NCBI RefSeq assembly: GCF_021190955.1
Contig: NZ_JAIOAO010000001.1
Coordinates: 1,736,001-1,800,000 of the forward strand
Length of the DNA: 64,000 nt
Direction: 5' to 3'
Origin: Parachryseolinea silvisoli
Lineage (GTDB): Bacteria > Bacteroidota > Bacteroidia > Cytophagales > Cyclobacteriaceae
The notes beneath the pieces were generated by a model. It had not been told where the DNA came from, ran no database searches, and worked only from the letters and a program-made list of their open reading frames with translations. Each line of letters opens with the position of its first letter. Position 1 is the first letter of the stretch. The position numbers were made by a program, and so were the translations under genes. Shown one piece after another: positions 28,725-36,806 of this stretch.

Positions 28725-29475
28725 CAAATTATTTCGCGATAAGCTGTCCGGTCTTTCACGGCCGGTGCCCCCGGCTGCCTGGGACCGTATCAGCCAGGGG
28801 CTGCAGCCTCCCGCACGGCGGGTAGCTCCCTGGAAGATGGCCGCATCGATCCTGCTGCCGCTGGCAGCCGGCGCGGCGATCTATTTATACTGGCACCATG
28901 ACACCACCATCGGCCCGGTGGCCGATCAGGGTCACACGCCGTACGTACAAACACCTGTACCGACTGCGGTTGACACGGCCTCCACGAAGACAATAGCGCA
29001 CGTGGAAATTCCCGCGCCGGCTCCTGCACAACGCGATACCTATACGGCTAATACCGCAACAACACCCAAGCGCATCGTGACGCCGACGCACCCCACGGGG
29101 GAGACTTCGGTATCTGTACCGGCACCGGATAAAGCGATACCCGCACAAACCGAAGCACCCCTGATCGCCGATGTACAGACACCCGCAACGACGGTTGATA
29201 AAACATCTGCTGTCACTACACCGCCCAATACGGCTGTAGTATCGGAACGCAGCATGACATTAGTATTTAACGCACGTGAGACAGAAGCATACCTCGATAA
29301 AAATAGTTTAGATGAAGCAACCGAAGACGGTAAAGATGCATCTACGTTTAAGAAGCTGTTACAGAAAGCACGCGACCTGAAAACCAACCAGGACCCGATC
29401 GGCGATCTGCGGCTGAAAAAGAATGAGATTCTGGCGCTGAATTTCAAGAATGATAAACGTGGACAAAACAAGTAA
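28708..29475 (+). CDS. Anti-sigma-like single-pass membrane protein
   Basis: 255 residues. A cytoplasmic N-terminal segment of about 43 residues (DKLFRDKLSGLSRPVPPAAW) precedes one membrane span at about 44-62. The periplasmic part is rich in Pro, Thr and Ala (about 65-180) and ends in a charged tail. No recognised anti-sigma domain is seen; the role is inferred from the 17-nt overlap with the sigma gene and from the topology shared by proteins downstream of ECF factors in this phylum. Confidence 0.7.
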   Translation: MNQQPDKLFRDKLSGLSRPVPPAAWDRISQGLQPPARRVAPWKMAASILLPLAAGAAIYLYWHHDTTIGPVADQGHTPYVQTPVPTAVDTASTKTIAHVEIPAPAPAQRDTYTANTATTPKRIVTPTHPTGETSVSVPAPDKAIPAQTEAPLIADVQTPATTVDKTSAVTTPPNTAVVSERSMTLVFNARETEAYLDKNSLDEATEDGKDASTFKKLLQKARDLKTNQDPIGDLRLKKNEILALNFKNDKRGQNK

Positions 29476-29482
29476 CGAGTGT

Positions 29483-30535
29483 ATGAAAACAACAGCCCTA
29501 TGCGTACTGGCCTGCGTGCTTTCTATCGTAGCACAGGCCCAGCAGCCCGAACAAAAGAACGACACCATTATTGTAGAGCTTGCCAAAACCAGCCGCGTGA
29601 TCTTCACCATCCGCGACCGCAGCGACATCCAACAGCTGAAGCACTACAATTTCAATCAGCTCTTTCACGATGTCCTCACCAAGCTCGAAGCGAACGATAC
29701 CTCCGCGCTGGTGCGGAACGATACGGTAAAATCGACCGACAGTGAAGAAGTATACTGGACACGCAAAGGCGACGGCCGCTACGACGAGGATGGCAATCCG
29801 CGCGACGGTGGCACGTATAGCGACGGTGAAACCTACAACGACGGCGAGCATGAGCACGTCGACATTCACATCGATATGCATGGCCGCCGCTGGGGCCGCA
29901 CCTGGCAGTCGACAAACTTCGATATAGGCATTAACAACTATATCGCTAACGGAAGCTTCTCGGACGCGAGCAACGAAAAGTATGGGGTTCGTCCGTGGGG
30001 CTCGTGGTACGTCGGTGTGTGGTCTACACAGCGATCGCGCATGGCCCGTAATTTCTTTCTCGAATGGGCTCTTGGCCTAAGCTGGTATAACTTTAAATTC
30101 CAGGACGACGACGTACTCATTACGGAAACGGATCAAGGCGTGACGTTTACGGCCGCCGATATACCCGATGCCAACTACAAGAAAAGTAAACTATCCGCAT
30201 CGTATGTTATGGCATCGCTCATACCCATGTTTGACTTCGACGACAACGATCAGCGTAGACGTGTCTGGGAGGGTGGCAGCGCCTTTCGCATCGGTATCGG
30301 CCCCTATATTGGCTATCGCATCGGCAGCCACTCCAAACTGGTGTACTCGGTGGATGGCGATCGTGAGAAGGAAAAAGAACGCAATAACTTTTACCTCAAC
30401 AATCTGCGTTATGGCGCGCGGTTACAGCTCGGCTTTCATTCAACAGACCTGTTCTTCAACTACGACATCAACAAGCTCTTTACCGATCGTAAAGGTCCCG
30501 ACCTGAACGCGTTCAGCTTCGGTGTGATCTTTTAA
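29483..30535 (+). CDS. Outer membrane beta-barrel protein with Asp/Gly/His-rich segment
   Basis: 350 residues. The ATG at 29483 gives a clean signal peptide (MKTTALCVLACVLSIVAQAQ). Residues 21-90 are mixed; 96-134 are strikingly rich in Asp, Gly, Glu and His (DGGTYSDGETYNDGEHEH). The rest is a run of amphipathic strands with aromatic girdle residues ending in FSFGVIF, the usual terminal strand of a porin-like barrel. It lies 7 nt after the anti-sigma-like gene and is the last gene before a strong terminator, so it may be a target or sensor of this sigma system. Confidence 0.75.
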   Translation: MKTTALCVLACVLSIVAQAQQPEQKNDTIIVELAKTSRVIFTIRDRSDIQQLKHYNFNQLFHDVLTKLEANDTSALVRNDTVKSTDSEEVYWTRKGDGRYDEDGNPRDGGTYSDGETYNDGEHEHVDIHIDMHGRRWGRTWQSTNFDIGINNYIANGSFSDASNEKYGVRPWGSWYVGVWSTQRSRMARNFFLEWALGLSWYNFKFQDDDVLITETDQGVTFTAADIPDANYKKSKLSASYVMASLIPMFDFDDNDQRRRVWEGGSAFRIGIGPYIGYRIGSHSKLVYSVDGDREKEKERNNFYLNNLRYGARLQLGFHSTDLFFNYDINKLFTDRKGPDLNAFSFGVIF

Positions 30536-30559
30536 AATCCTTATACCCATACGTGTACA

Positions 30560-30602
30560 AACGCCCCGGCCATACACCCTGTGCCGGGGCGTTGCGTTTT
30601 TA
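30560..30602 (+). terminator. Rho-independent terminator
   Basis: Perfect 11-bp stem AACGCCCCGGC/GCCGGGGCGTT (30560-30570 with 30583-30593), 12-nt loop, then TGCGTTTTTA. It closes the sigma / anti-sigma / barrel operon 24 nt after the stop. Confidence 0.85.
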
Positions 30603-30694
30603 ACTAACAGTCGTTACCTGCTCGTATTCTATTTTTTCGGTTGTTTCTTTCTATGCAACCCCGCAAATCCCTACTTTTAAGAGTTGATATTGTA

Positions 30695-30702
30695 TATCTT
30701 TG
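30695..30702 (+). promoter_or_regulatory. -7 promoter box of the TetR gene
   Basis: TATCTTTG matches TAnnTTTG exactly and ends 7 nt before the ATG at 30710, so the transcript would start within a few bases of the start codon. A clear -33 TTG at proper spacing was not found. Confidence 0.6.
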
Positions 30703-30709
30703 ACATGAC

Positions 30710-31300
30710 ATGAGTGACGCTACCACAAACTTATCCAGGAAAGAGCAAGTGATTCGGAAAGCTGCCGAGCTTTTCAAAGATAAAGGCTACGCCGCAGCCT
30801 CGATGCGCGACCTCGCGCAGCTGCTGGGCATTGAAGCGGCCAGCCTCTACTCACACATCAAATCAAAAGAAGAGATCCTGCGCAGCCTGTGCTTCGACAT
30901 GGCATCTGAATTCAGGAAATCATTGGACGAAGTTGAAAAGCAAAAGGCATCTGCCAGCGAAAAGCTTCGCAACGGTATTATTGGTCACATTCAGGTGATG
31001 GCCAAAGACCTGACGGCGTCGGCTGTCTTTATGAACGAGCACCGCCACTTGAGCCAGCCGTATCTGCGCGACTTCTTGCTGATGCGTATCAATTACATTA
31101 ATCGCTTCAAAAGCATAATTGAACAAGGTGTGCAAACGGGCGAGTTCAAAGACTCTATTGACAAAAAGCTGGCAGTCATGACCCTGTTCTCGTCGTTGAA
31201 CTGGATGCCCATGTGGTACGACCCGGGATCAGCCATCGACCCTTCGCAACTCGGCTATCAACTAGCCGACATGCTCATCAACGGCCTCAAAAAGAACTAA
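30710..31300 (+). CDS. TetR/AcrR-family transcriptional regulator
   Basis: 196 residues: N-terminal TetR helix-turn-helix (KEQVIRKAAELFKDKGYAAA, then SMRDLAQLLGIEAASLYSHI) and a helical ligand domain. It stands 89 nt upstream of paaA on the same strand. TetR-family PaaR repressors answering phenylacetyl-CoA are known in other bacteria, so control of the paa genes is a reasonable inference. Its own start codon lies almost on its promoter. Confidence 0.9.
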   Translation: MSDATTNLSRKEQVIRKAAELFKDKGYAAASMRDLAQLLGIEAASLYSHIKSKEEILRSLCFDMASEFRKSLDEVEKQKASASEKLRNGIIGHIQVMAKDLTASAVFMNEHRHLSQPYLRDFLLMRINYINRFKSIIEQGVQTGEFKDSIDKKLAVMTLFSSLNWMPMWYDPGSAIDPSQLGYQLADMLINGLKKN

Positions 31301-31302
31301 CC

Positions 31303-31318
31303 TGCCTGCCGGCAGGCA
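31303..31318. repeat. 16-bp perfect palindrome between tetR and paaA
   Basis: TGCCTGCCGGCAGGCA begins 2 nt after the TetR stop. It can form a short GC-rich hairpin but has no T-run. It may be a regulator site, an mRNA-stabilising hairpin, or one copy of a dispersed palindrome; no second copy occurs in this window. Confidence 0.5.
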
Positions 31319-31389
31319 AGGCCTTCTTTCACTAACAACCGTTTGCCGCAATCGTTTTAAAGTTGTAAATAGTAAGAAATTACAGCTTT

Positions 31390-32376
31390 ATGTACGGAGG
31401 AGGAATCACTTTTGATGGCGCCGGTGCCGACACGCTGGCGTCGGAAGACCCCGTGCGGTTGCAGGCTTTTGAGGCCCGTATTGAACGCGGTGAAAAGATC
31501 GAGCCTACAGACTGGATGCCGGCCTTGTACCGGCGCCAGCTGATACGCATGATCGAACAACATGCGCACAGCGAGATTATCGGCGCCCTGCCTGAAGGCA
31601 CCTGGATTACGCGTGCACCCGGCTTTAAGCGCAAGCTGTCGCTCATGGCCAAGGTTCAGGATGAAGTGGGCCATGCCCAGTTGCTGTACAGCGCCGCCGA
31701 GACCCTCGGCAAGACCCGCGAGGAGATGATTACCGACCTGATCAGCGGCAAGTCCAAGTATTCGAACATCTTTAATTACCCGGCTTACACCTGGGCCGAC
31801 GCTTGCTTTATTTCATGGCTCGTCGATGCGGGCGCCATTGTGAACCAGCTGGCCAATGCCAAAGGCAGCTACGGCCCCTACTGCCGGGCGCTGGAGCGCA
31901 TCTGTGCAGAGGAATCATTTCACTTGAAATATGGTCACCACTGTGTCATCTACCTGGCGGCCGGCACACAACAACAGCGCGCCATGTTCCAGGAGGCCCT
32001 GAATCGCTGGTGGCCACCCATGATGCATTTCTTTGGTCCGGCCGATAAGATCTCCGATCATACCCGCATTCTCATGAAGTGGAAAGTAAAAATGGCCACC
32101 AACGACGCCATGCGCAACCAGTTTCTGGACATGTATGTGCCGAAGATCCGCGAGCTCGGATTTACCATACCCGACCCTATGCTGGCCAAGAACCCCGAGA
32201 CGGGTGTGTGGGACTATACCGAACCGGACTGGGAAGAATTTAAGCGCGTGATTCAGGGCGATGGGCCTTGCAACCGCGAGCGATTGGACGTACGACGAAT
32301 AGCTGAAGCACGTGGTCGCTGGGTACGCGAAGCACTGCGCTCACCACGCGCGGTATATAGCATGCCGCTTGCTTAA
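31390..32376 (+). CDS. paaA: 1,2-phenylacetyl-CoA epoxidase, catalytic subunit PaaA
   Basis: 328 residues. PaaA is the diiron oxygenase subunit that epoxidises the aromatic ring of phenylacetyl-CoA. Ferritin-like helices carry carboxylate/His ligands in [14 protein letters not shown] and [14 protein letters not shown]; the N-terminal [12 protein letters not shown] and closing RGRWVREAL segments are family-typical. It is followed by paaB and paaC after an unusual 295-bp gap that holds a small opposite-strand gene. The reductase paaE and later pathway genes are not in the window. Confidence 0.96.
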   Translation: MYGGGITFDGAGADTLASEDPVRLQAFEARIERGEKIEPTDWMPALYRRQLIRMIEQHAHSEIIGALPEGTWITRAPGFKRKLSLMAKVQDEVGHAQLLYSAAETLGKTREEMITDLISGKSKYSNIFNYPAYTWADACFISWLVDAGAIVNQLANAKGSYGPYCRALERICAEESFHLKYGHHCVIYLAAGTQQQRAMFQEALNRWWPPMMHFFGPADKISDHTRILMKWKVKMATNDAMRNQFLDMYVPKIRELGFTIPDPMLAKNPETGVWDYTEPDWEEFKRVIQGDGPCNRERLDVRRIAEARGRWVREALRSPRAVYSMPLA

Positions 32377-32618
32377 TTTCGTCGGAAGGGCAGAAAGGTG
32401 TCGCTGATGAGGAGGATCTCTTTCCAGACCGCCATCAGGGCATCGTAGGGAGAGTTGTAACAGCTCTTGAGGTATATCAGGGTGCTACTGTCTTCGGGCA
32501 GCTCGTTGTTGAACCACTTCAGAATGTCGTCGGCCAGCAACAGCAATTCATTCGAATGATATTTCGGATAATACCGATACATCATATCCAACGCCCAAAG
32601 AAAGTCCAGATATTTCAT
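32373..32618 (-). CDS. Hypothetical 81-residue protein between paaA and paaB
   Basis: Opposite to the paa genes, its stop overlapping the paaA stop by 4 nt. The sequence ([20 protein letters not shown] at its start) is plausible protein: amphipathic helices, balanced charge, no low-complexity bias, and third codon positions as GC-rich as neighbouring genes. It is not a shadow of another gene because it fills the gap. No signal peptide or known domain; no clear Shine-Dalgarno. Function unknown; it could be an independent gene acquired or kept within the cluster. Confidence 0.6.
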   Translation of the reverse strand: MKYLDFLWALDMMYRYYPKYHSNELLLLADDILKWFNNELPEDSSTLIYLKSCYNSPYDALMAVWKEILLISDTFLPFRRN

Positions 32619-32622
32619 AGCT

Positions 32623-32662
32623 GTGTTTCACAAACACGTATTCAAGTTACTGAAAGTTTCAG
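32623..32662. promoter_or_regulatory. Two palindromes in the divergent gap upstream of paaB
   Basis: GTGTTTCACAAACAC (32623-32637; 6-3-6) and CTGAAAGTTTCAG (32650-32662; 6-1-6) lie in the 53 bp between the small opposite-strand gene and paaB. Both are short and AT-rich like regulator sites; binding factors are unknown, with the TetR or AraC neighbours as candidates. Confidence 0.4.
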
Positions 32663-32671
32663 AAAAGTGCC

Positions 32672-33265
32672 ATGAAATCAGACCCGATAAAATCACTCGA
32701 CCCACGCGTCGGTCGGCTTCCCCAAACCGACAACCCAACCAAGCAACCGTTGGATCAATTCAGCACCTTTGAAGTCTTTGTGCAGCCGGCGCCCGGCAAA
32801 CCATTCCGCCATGAAGGCCCTGTACATGCACCCGGTCTTGAAATGGCCTACGTACTTGCCAAAGAAGCTTTCACCCGCCGCTTCACGTGTTCATCACTCT
32901 TTGTTGCCGACACGCACGACGTCCATGTCTTCGCACCCGACGAGCAGGCGCTCCCCACCGATGACGCTGCCAGCAAAGCCATGACGCCATCCACCTTCGA
33001 GATATTTCAACTCACCAAACGTGGCAAACAATCGGTGCAGACCGGTGCGATCGAAGCCGCATCGCCGCAACAAGCACTTGCCCTCGCGCATCAGCAATGC
33101 ACGGCCATGCCCTATGCCTTCTGGGCAATTGACCGTCGCGCCATTCGCTTTACCGCTTCAGAAGAGCAAGATTTCTGGCAAACCTTGCCCGATAAAAAAT
33201 TCCGCGATGCCGCCGCTTATAAAGGTGGTGAGAAACTACAACGTTTTCTCGACGCCTCGCGCTAA
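32672..33265 (+). CDS. paaB: Phenylacetyl-CoA epoxidase subunit PaaB, two-domain form
   Basis: 197 residues, about twice the length of the roughly 95-residue E. coli PaaB. Two tandem PaaB-like units are visible: residues 31-90 (STFEVFVQPAPGKPFRHEG, then AFTRRFTCSSLFVAD) and 107-166 (STFEIFQLTKRGKQSVQTG, then YAFWAIDRRAI). The first keeps the classic FTRR motif; the second has lost it. PaaB bridges PaaAC units in the epoxidase. It lies 14 nt upstream of paaC, so both are co-transcribed. Confidence 0.88.
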   Translation: MKSDPIKSLDPRVGRLPQTDNPTKQPLDQFSTFEVFVQPAPGKPFRHEGPVHAPGLEMAYVLAKEAFTRRFTCSSLFVADTHDVHVFAPDEQALPTDDAASKAMTPSTFEIFQLTKRGKQSVQTGAIEAASPQQALALAHQQCTAMPYAFWAIDRRAIRFTASEEQDFWQTLPDKKFRDAAAYKGGEKLQRFLDASR

Positions 33266-33279
33266 CCCATCCGCATACC

Positions 33280-34029
33280 ATGACTGCCCTGAAAGAACTT
33301 CTGTATAAGATCGCCGACGACCAGCTCATCATCGGTCACCGCAATTCAGAATGGACCGGATTCGGTCCTTTGTTGGAAGAAGACATTGCATTCTCCTCGA
33401 TGGCCCAGGACAAAGTGGGCCAAAGCTATGCACTCTATCAGCTGCTGAACACGCTGGGTGAGCCGCCGCCCGATACCGTGGCCTTTATGCGCGAGGCGTC
33501 GTTGTTTCGTAATTGCCAGTTGGTCGAATTGCCGAACGGTGAATATGACTTCAGCCTCGTTCGCCACTTCTTATTTGATACGGCGGAAGCGCTGCGCTTC
33601 GAGATGCTCATACAGTCTTCGCATATCCCCCTGGCGGACTTAGCGCGAAAGATCCGTGGCGAGCTGCGGTACCACACCCTGCACGCCAACACGTGGATCC
33701 GCCAGTTGGGCTCAGCCACCGAAGAAAGTATTACACGGCTGCAACAGTCGCTGGAATTTGCCCTCCCCTATGCCCTGGGAATCTTTGAACCTTCGCCTTA
33801 CGAAGATGCGCTTATCGATCAACGCATCTTTGCCGGCGAGCAAGCGCTGTATACACGCTGGCAGGAAGTAGTGGAAGATGTACTTCGGCCCACGCAGCTA
33901 TCGCTTCCCGCCTGGGGAAGTATAACGCCGCGCCTGGGCGGCCGGCAAGGTCAGCACACCGAGCACCTGACCTCCCTACTGGATGAGATGTCAGAGGTGT
34001 TTCGCATTGACCCGGCAGCGGAGTGGTAG
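33280..34029 (+). CDS. paaC: 1,2-phenylacetyl-CoA epoxidase structural subunit PaaC
   Basis: 249 residues, ferritin-like helical fold related to PaaA. The start MTALKELLYKIADDQLIIGH, followed by the ENIAF-like segment EEDIAFSSMAQDKVGQS, is typical; PaaC stabilises PaaA and helps bind CoA substrate. Its stop is 3 nt from the stop of the convergent AraC gene. No paaE reductase follows, so electron transfer must come from a gene elsewhere. Confidence 0.94.
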   Translation: MTALKELLYKIADDQLIIGHRNSEWTGFGPLLEEDIAFSSMAQDKVGQSYALYQLLNTLGEPPPDTVAFMREASLFRNCQLVELPNGEYDFSLVRHFLFDTAEALRFEMLIQSSHIPLADLARKIRGELRYHTLHANTWIRQLGSATEESITRLQQSLEFALPYALGIFEPSPYEDALIDQRIFAGEQALYTRWQEVVEDVLRPTQLSLPAWGSITPRLGGRQGQHTEHLTSLLDEMSEVFRIDPAAEW

Positions 34030-34032
34030 GTC

Positions 34033-35010
34033 TTACCCCAGACTGGTTGGCTTCACGCCAAACGTGCGTTTAAAAGCGGTCGAGAAGTGATTGGCATTTT
34101 TATACCCTACGAGGTTGGCCACCTGGTGTACATACATTTTCTGATCGGCCAGCAAGTACCGCGCATGCTCCATTCGGCGCGTGTGGATATGGTCAAAGAC
34201 CGTTGTTTGAAACAACTCTTTAAAGCCCTTCTTCAATTTGAATTCATTCAGTCCGAACGTACGCGAAAGGGAGCGTAGCGACAGGTCGCTGGCAAAGTGT
34301 ATATCGAGATGTTCGCGCAACGCATAAAACGTGTCGCGGTCTGCGGGGCGCAAAGTAGGTGTGCGCGGAGTGTTACGCATAACGCTGCCGGCGAATTGTG
34401 TCAGCTGCAAGGCCACCAGTTCCAGGATCTTCGCTTCGATCATTAGTTTTCCCAGGGTGCCACGCAGCGGGTTGTTGCAAATATGTTGGATCACCTGCGA
34501 CATTTCCAGTTTCAACTCGGCGTCGCCTTGTACCACCTGTTCTTTCTTTAGCAGCCGTTCTTTCAGCTGGGCCATCCAACGCTCCTGGTCGCAGAGCAAG
34601 CCGGTATAATAGGCGCGATCAATCGAGAGGTGTAAGACGTTTACTTTGCCTGGTATCGTCAAGGTATAGGCGGTCTCACACGAATGTACGACGTGGTGGC
34701 GGCGTGTTTGCAGGCCTGTAGAGAAACCGCTACCCGGCAGGTATAGCCCAATATTACCGTCCAGCGCGGCACAGACGTTCAGGCTGTGGAGCATGTGCTC
34801 GTCTTCAAATTGAAAACCCACGGTGCTTGTCAGGTCCGCCTGAATGTTGGTCAGGCGGTAATGATCGCCCACCAGCAGACGCTCTTCCCAGCGGCCCCAT
34901 GTATGGTCGCTCGCGACGCGACGGATAAAACCAAATTCATCCGTCTGCGGTGCTGTGCGCAGGCAGGAAAGAACATCATTATACGAAAGGGTCTGTTGTG
35001 CGGTGATCAT
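34033..35010 (-). CDS. AraC-family transcriptional regulator
   Basis: 325 residues. The C-terminal about 100 residues form the double helix-turn-helix of AraC/XylS proteins (LSLRSLSRTFGLNEFKLKKG; HQVANLVGYKNANHFSTAFK). The N-terminal part does not resemble a standard cupin and its ligand is unknown; overall it looks like the PchR-type group that often regulates transport or metal genes. Divergent from the cytochrome gene at 35244. A perfect palindrome lies 32 bp upstream of its start. Confidence 0.92.
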   Translation of the reverse strand: MITAQQTLSYNDVLSCLRTAPQTDEFGFIRRVASDHTWGRWEERLLVGDHYRLTNIQADLTSTVGFQFEDEHMLHSLNVCAALDGNIGLYLPGSGFSTGLQTRRHHVVHSCETAYTLTIPGKVNVLHLSIDRAYYTGLLCDQERWMAQLKERLLKKEQVVQGDAELKLEMSQVIQHICNNPLRGTLGKLMIEAKILELVALQLTQFAGSVMRNTPRTPTLRPADRDTFYALREHLDIHFASDLSLRSLSRTFGLNEFKLKKGFKELFQTTVFDHIHTRRMEHARYLLADQKMYVHQVANLVGYKNANHFSTAFKRTFGVKPTSLG

Positions 35011-35041
35011 GGGTGTTTCGTGTAGTCTGTCAACGTAGGAA

Positions 35042-35062
35042 ATGCTCCGTATAACGGAGCAT
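35042..35062. promoter_or_regulatory. 21-bp perfect inverted repeat upstream of the AraC gene
   Basis: ATGCTCCGT, spacer ATA, ACGGAGCAT: 9-bp arms. Without a T-run it is more like a dimeric regulator site than a terminator, and its place just before the AraC start suggests autoregulation or control of the divergent pair. Confidence 0.5.
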
Positions 35063-35173
35063 CACAGGCAAGGTTGGGCAAACTCCATCATTATGTAGGA
35101 GCCGTAAGAACCTGTATAGCAACATTGTAAAAGCATTTAACCAGGATATTCCGTTTCGCGGAGGGATCGCTCC

Positions 35174-35191
35174 CGCTGTCGTACAACAGCG
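35174..35191. promoter_or_regulatory. Imperfect palindrome upstream of the cytochrome gene
   Basis: CGCTGTCGTACAACAGCG: arms match except for one internal pair. It lies 52 bp upstream of the cytochrome ATG; a -7-like TATCTTGC (35208-35215) follows, so the palindrome would sit near the -33 region. Confidence 0.4.
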
Positions 35192-35243
35192 AGCCCCTCG
35201 CCCCGTATATCTTGCAACCCATTAAAAAACACATACAGACATT

Positions 35244-36119
35244 ATGTTTCGCAAGATCATCAAGATTGCCGGCATCATCCTCGGCGTCATCGTTGTTGTC
35301 ATCGCAGGTTTTTTCACAAAGGCCTATATCAGCGTAGAAGGGCGCCGTAACGCACAGTACACCCTGGACGTGCAGCAAGTACCGATCTCGACCGACTCCG
35401 CCATTCTCGCGCATGGCGCACGACTGGCCAAAGCCAAAGGTTGCACCGAGTGCCACGGTGTCGACCTGGGGGGCAAAGTTTTTATAGACGATCCCGCACT
35501 CGGCCGCATCGTTGCCGTGAACCTGACCAAGGGCAAAGGCGGCTTATCCGGTTATACAAAGACGGACTGGATACGCGCCTTAAAGCACGGTGTAAACCGC
35601 GAAGGCAAACCACTGCTCATTATGCCCTCGGAAGAATTTACGTTACTGACCGAGCAAGACATGGGCGCTATTATTTCTTACTGCGCACAAGTGGCGCCGG
35701 TGGACCGTGAGTTCCCAGAAAGCAGCAGCCTGGGACCGCTCGGCTATCTGCTGACCGATCTGGGTAAGCTCTCCCTGTTCCCGGTCGAGAAGATCGACCA
35801 CAACCGCCCACTGGTAAAAGAAGTAAAAGCGGAAGTATCACTGGCATATGGTAAATACCTGTCGACTTCCTGCCAGGGATGCCACCGCGAAAATATGAAA
35901 GGTGGGGATCCGATTGCGCCTGGGTTCCCGCCGGTGATGGACATCTCCTCGAGCGGACGTCCGGGTAAATGGAATGACGAGCAGTTCATCGCCACACTGC
36001 GCAGCGGTACAACACCCGAAGGCCATACGCTGAACCCGGCGGAAATGCCGTGGACGATGGCTAAGGAGTTTACAGATCTCGAGCTCAAAGCCTTGCACCT
36101 GTATCTCAACAGCTTGTAA
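35244..36119 (+). CDS. Diheme cytochrome c
   Basis: 291 residues. One N-terminal membrane anchor (about 5-23) and two heme-binding sites, CTECH (67-71) and CQGCH (210-214), one per cytochrome-c domain; likely Met ligands are in LLIMPSEEF and PAEMPWTM. The protein would be inner-membrane-anchored, facing the periplasm, passing electrons. No dehydrogenase partner is adjacent; similar diheme proteins act with alcohol or sugar dehydrogenases. A cupin gene starts 8 nt downstream. Confidence 0.9.
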   Translation: MFRKIIKIAGIILGVIVVVIAGFFTKAYISVEGRRNAQYTLDVQQVPISTDSAILAHGARLAKAKGCTECHGVDLGGKVFIDDPALGRIVAVNLTKGKGGLSGYTKTDWIRALKHGVNREGKPLLIMPSEEFTLLTEQDMGAIISYCAQVAPVDREFPESSSLGPLGYLLTDLGKLSLFPVEKIDHNRPLVKEVKAEVSLAYGKYLSTSCQGCHRENMKGGDPIAPGFPPVMDISSSGRPGKWNDEQFIATLRSGTTPEGHTLNPAEMPWTMAKEFTDLELKALHLYLNSL

Positions 36120-36127
36120 GAACGTCT

Positions 36128-36679
36128 ATGGCATTCCGGTACAAAACCATTGATAACCCGGTGACCGGCCAAAGCATAACGTTCTTGCAAACGCGACGCG
36201 ATACCAACGGCACCCTGCTGGAAATGGAAGCAACCTACGCACCAGGGTCACACGAGCCTCCTTCGCATTATCACCCCGCGCAGCAAGAATATTTTCAAAT
36301 ACAGGCCGGTGAGCTTACGGTACGGGTACACGGCGTCGAAAAAGTATTGCGCGCAGGCGACAGTCTGCACATTTCCGCGAACGTACCACACGCCATGTGG
36401 AATGCCGGAACCATCGAAACGATTGTCAACTGGAAAGTACTGCCGGCCATGCAAACCGAGTATATGCTGGAGACCATCACCGGTCTGGCGCGCGACGGAA
36501 AGACCAATGCCACCGGCATGCCTTCATTGCTCCAGACTGCATTGATGCTCGGGCATTTCTCCCGTGAGCTCCGGCTCACAAAGCCACCCTATGCCGTACA
36601 GTGGATCGTATTTAAAATAATAGGCAGTATCGCCCGCCTGCGCGGCCTTCGCCCTTTTTACACACACTACCTCGACTGA
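36128..36679 (+). CDS. Cupin-domain protein
   Basis: 183 residues. Cupin motif 1 is visible as GSHEPPSHYHPAQQEYFQI and motif 2 as DSLHISANVPHAMWNAG, supplying the usual His/Glu metal ligands. The C-terminal about 70 residues are helical and hydrophobic (LQTALMLGHFSRELRL), possibly membrane-associated. Function unknown. Co-transcribed with the cytochrome gene (8-nt gap) and followed by a strong terminator. Confidence 0.85.
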   Translation: MAFRYKTIDNPVTGQSITFLQTRRDTNGTLLEMEATYAPGSHEPPSHYHPAQQEYFQIQAGELTVRVHGVEKVLRAGDSLHISANVPHAMWNAGTIETIVNWKVLPAMQTEYMLETITGLARDGKTNATGMPSLLQTALMLGHFSRELRLTKPPYAVQWIVFKIIGSIARLRGLRPFYTHYLD

Positions 36680-36714
36680 GTAAGCCGCCTGATAGGACGT
36701 GTTTTACAGCGGTT

Positions 36715-36767
36715 GAACCTGCTCCCAAGGGCCCCTACGCCTGGCCCCGGAGCGGGTTCTTTTTTTT
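36715..36767 (+). terminator. Rho-independent terminator
   Basis: GAACCTGCTCC (36715-36725) pairs with GGAGCGGGTTC (36749-36759), one G-T wobble, followed by eight T. It ends the cytochrome-cupin operon. Confidence 0.85.
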
Positions 36768-36780
36768 GCCTCCGGTGTGT

Positions 36781-36788
36781 TATCTTTA
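36781..36788 (+). promoter_or_regulatory. Possible -7 box of the second ECF sigma operon
   Basis: TATCTTTA (last base differs from TAnnTTTG) just after the terminator. If used, it places transcription start near 36793 and excludes the upstream GTG at 36777 as start codon. Confidence 0.4.
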
Positions 36789-36806
36789 CCCAACGACCGA
36801 ACACCC

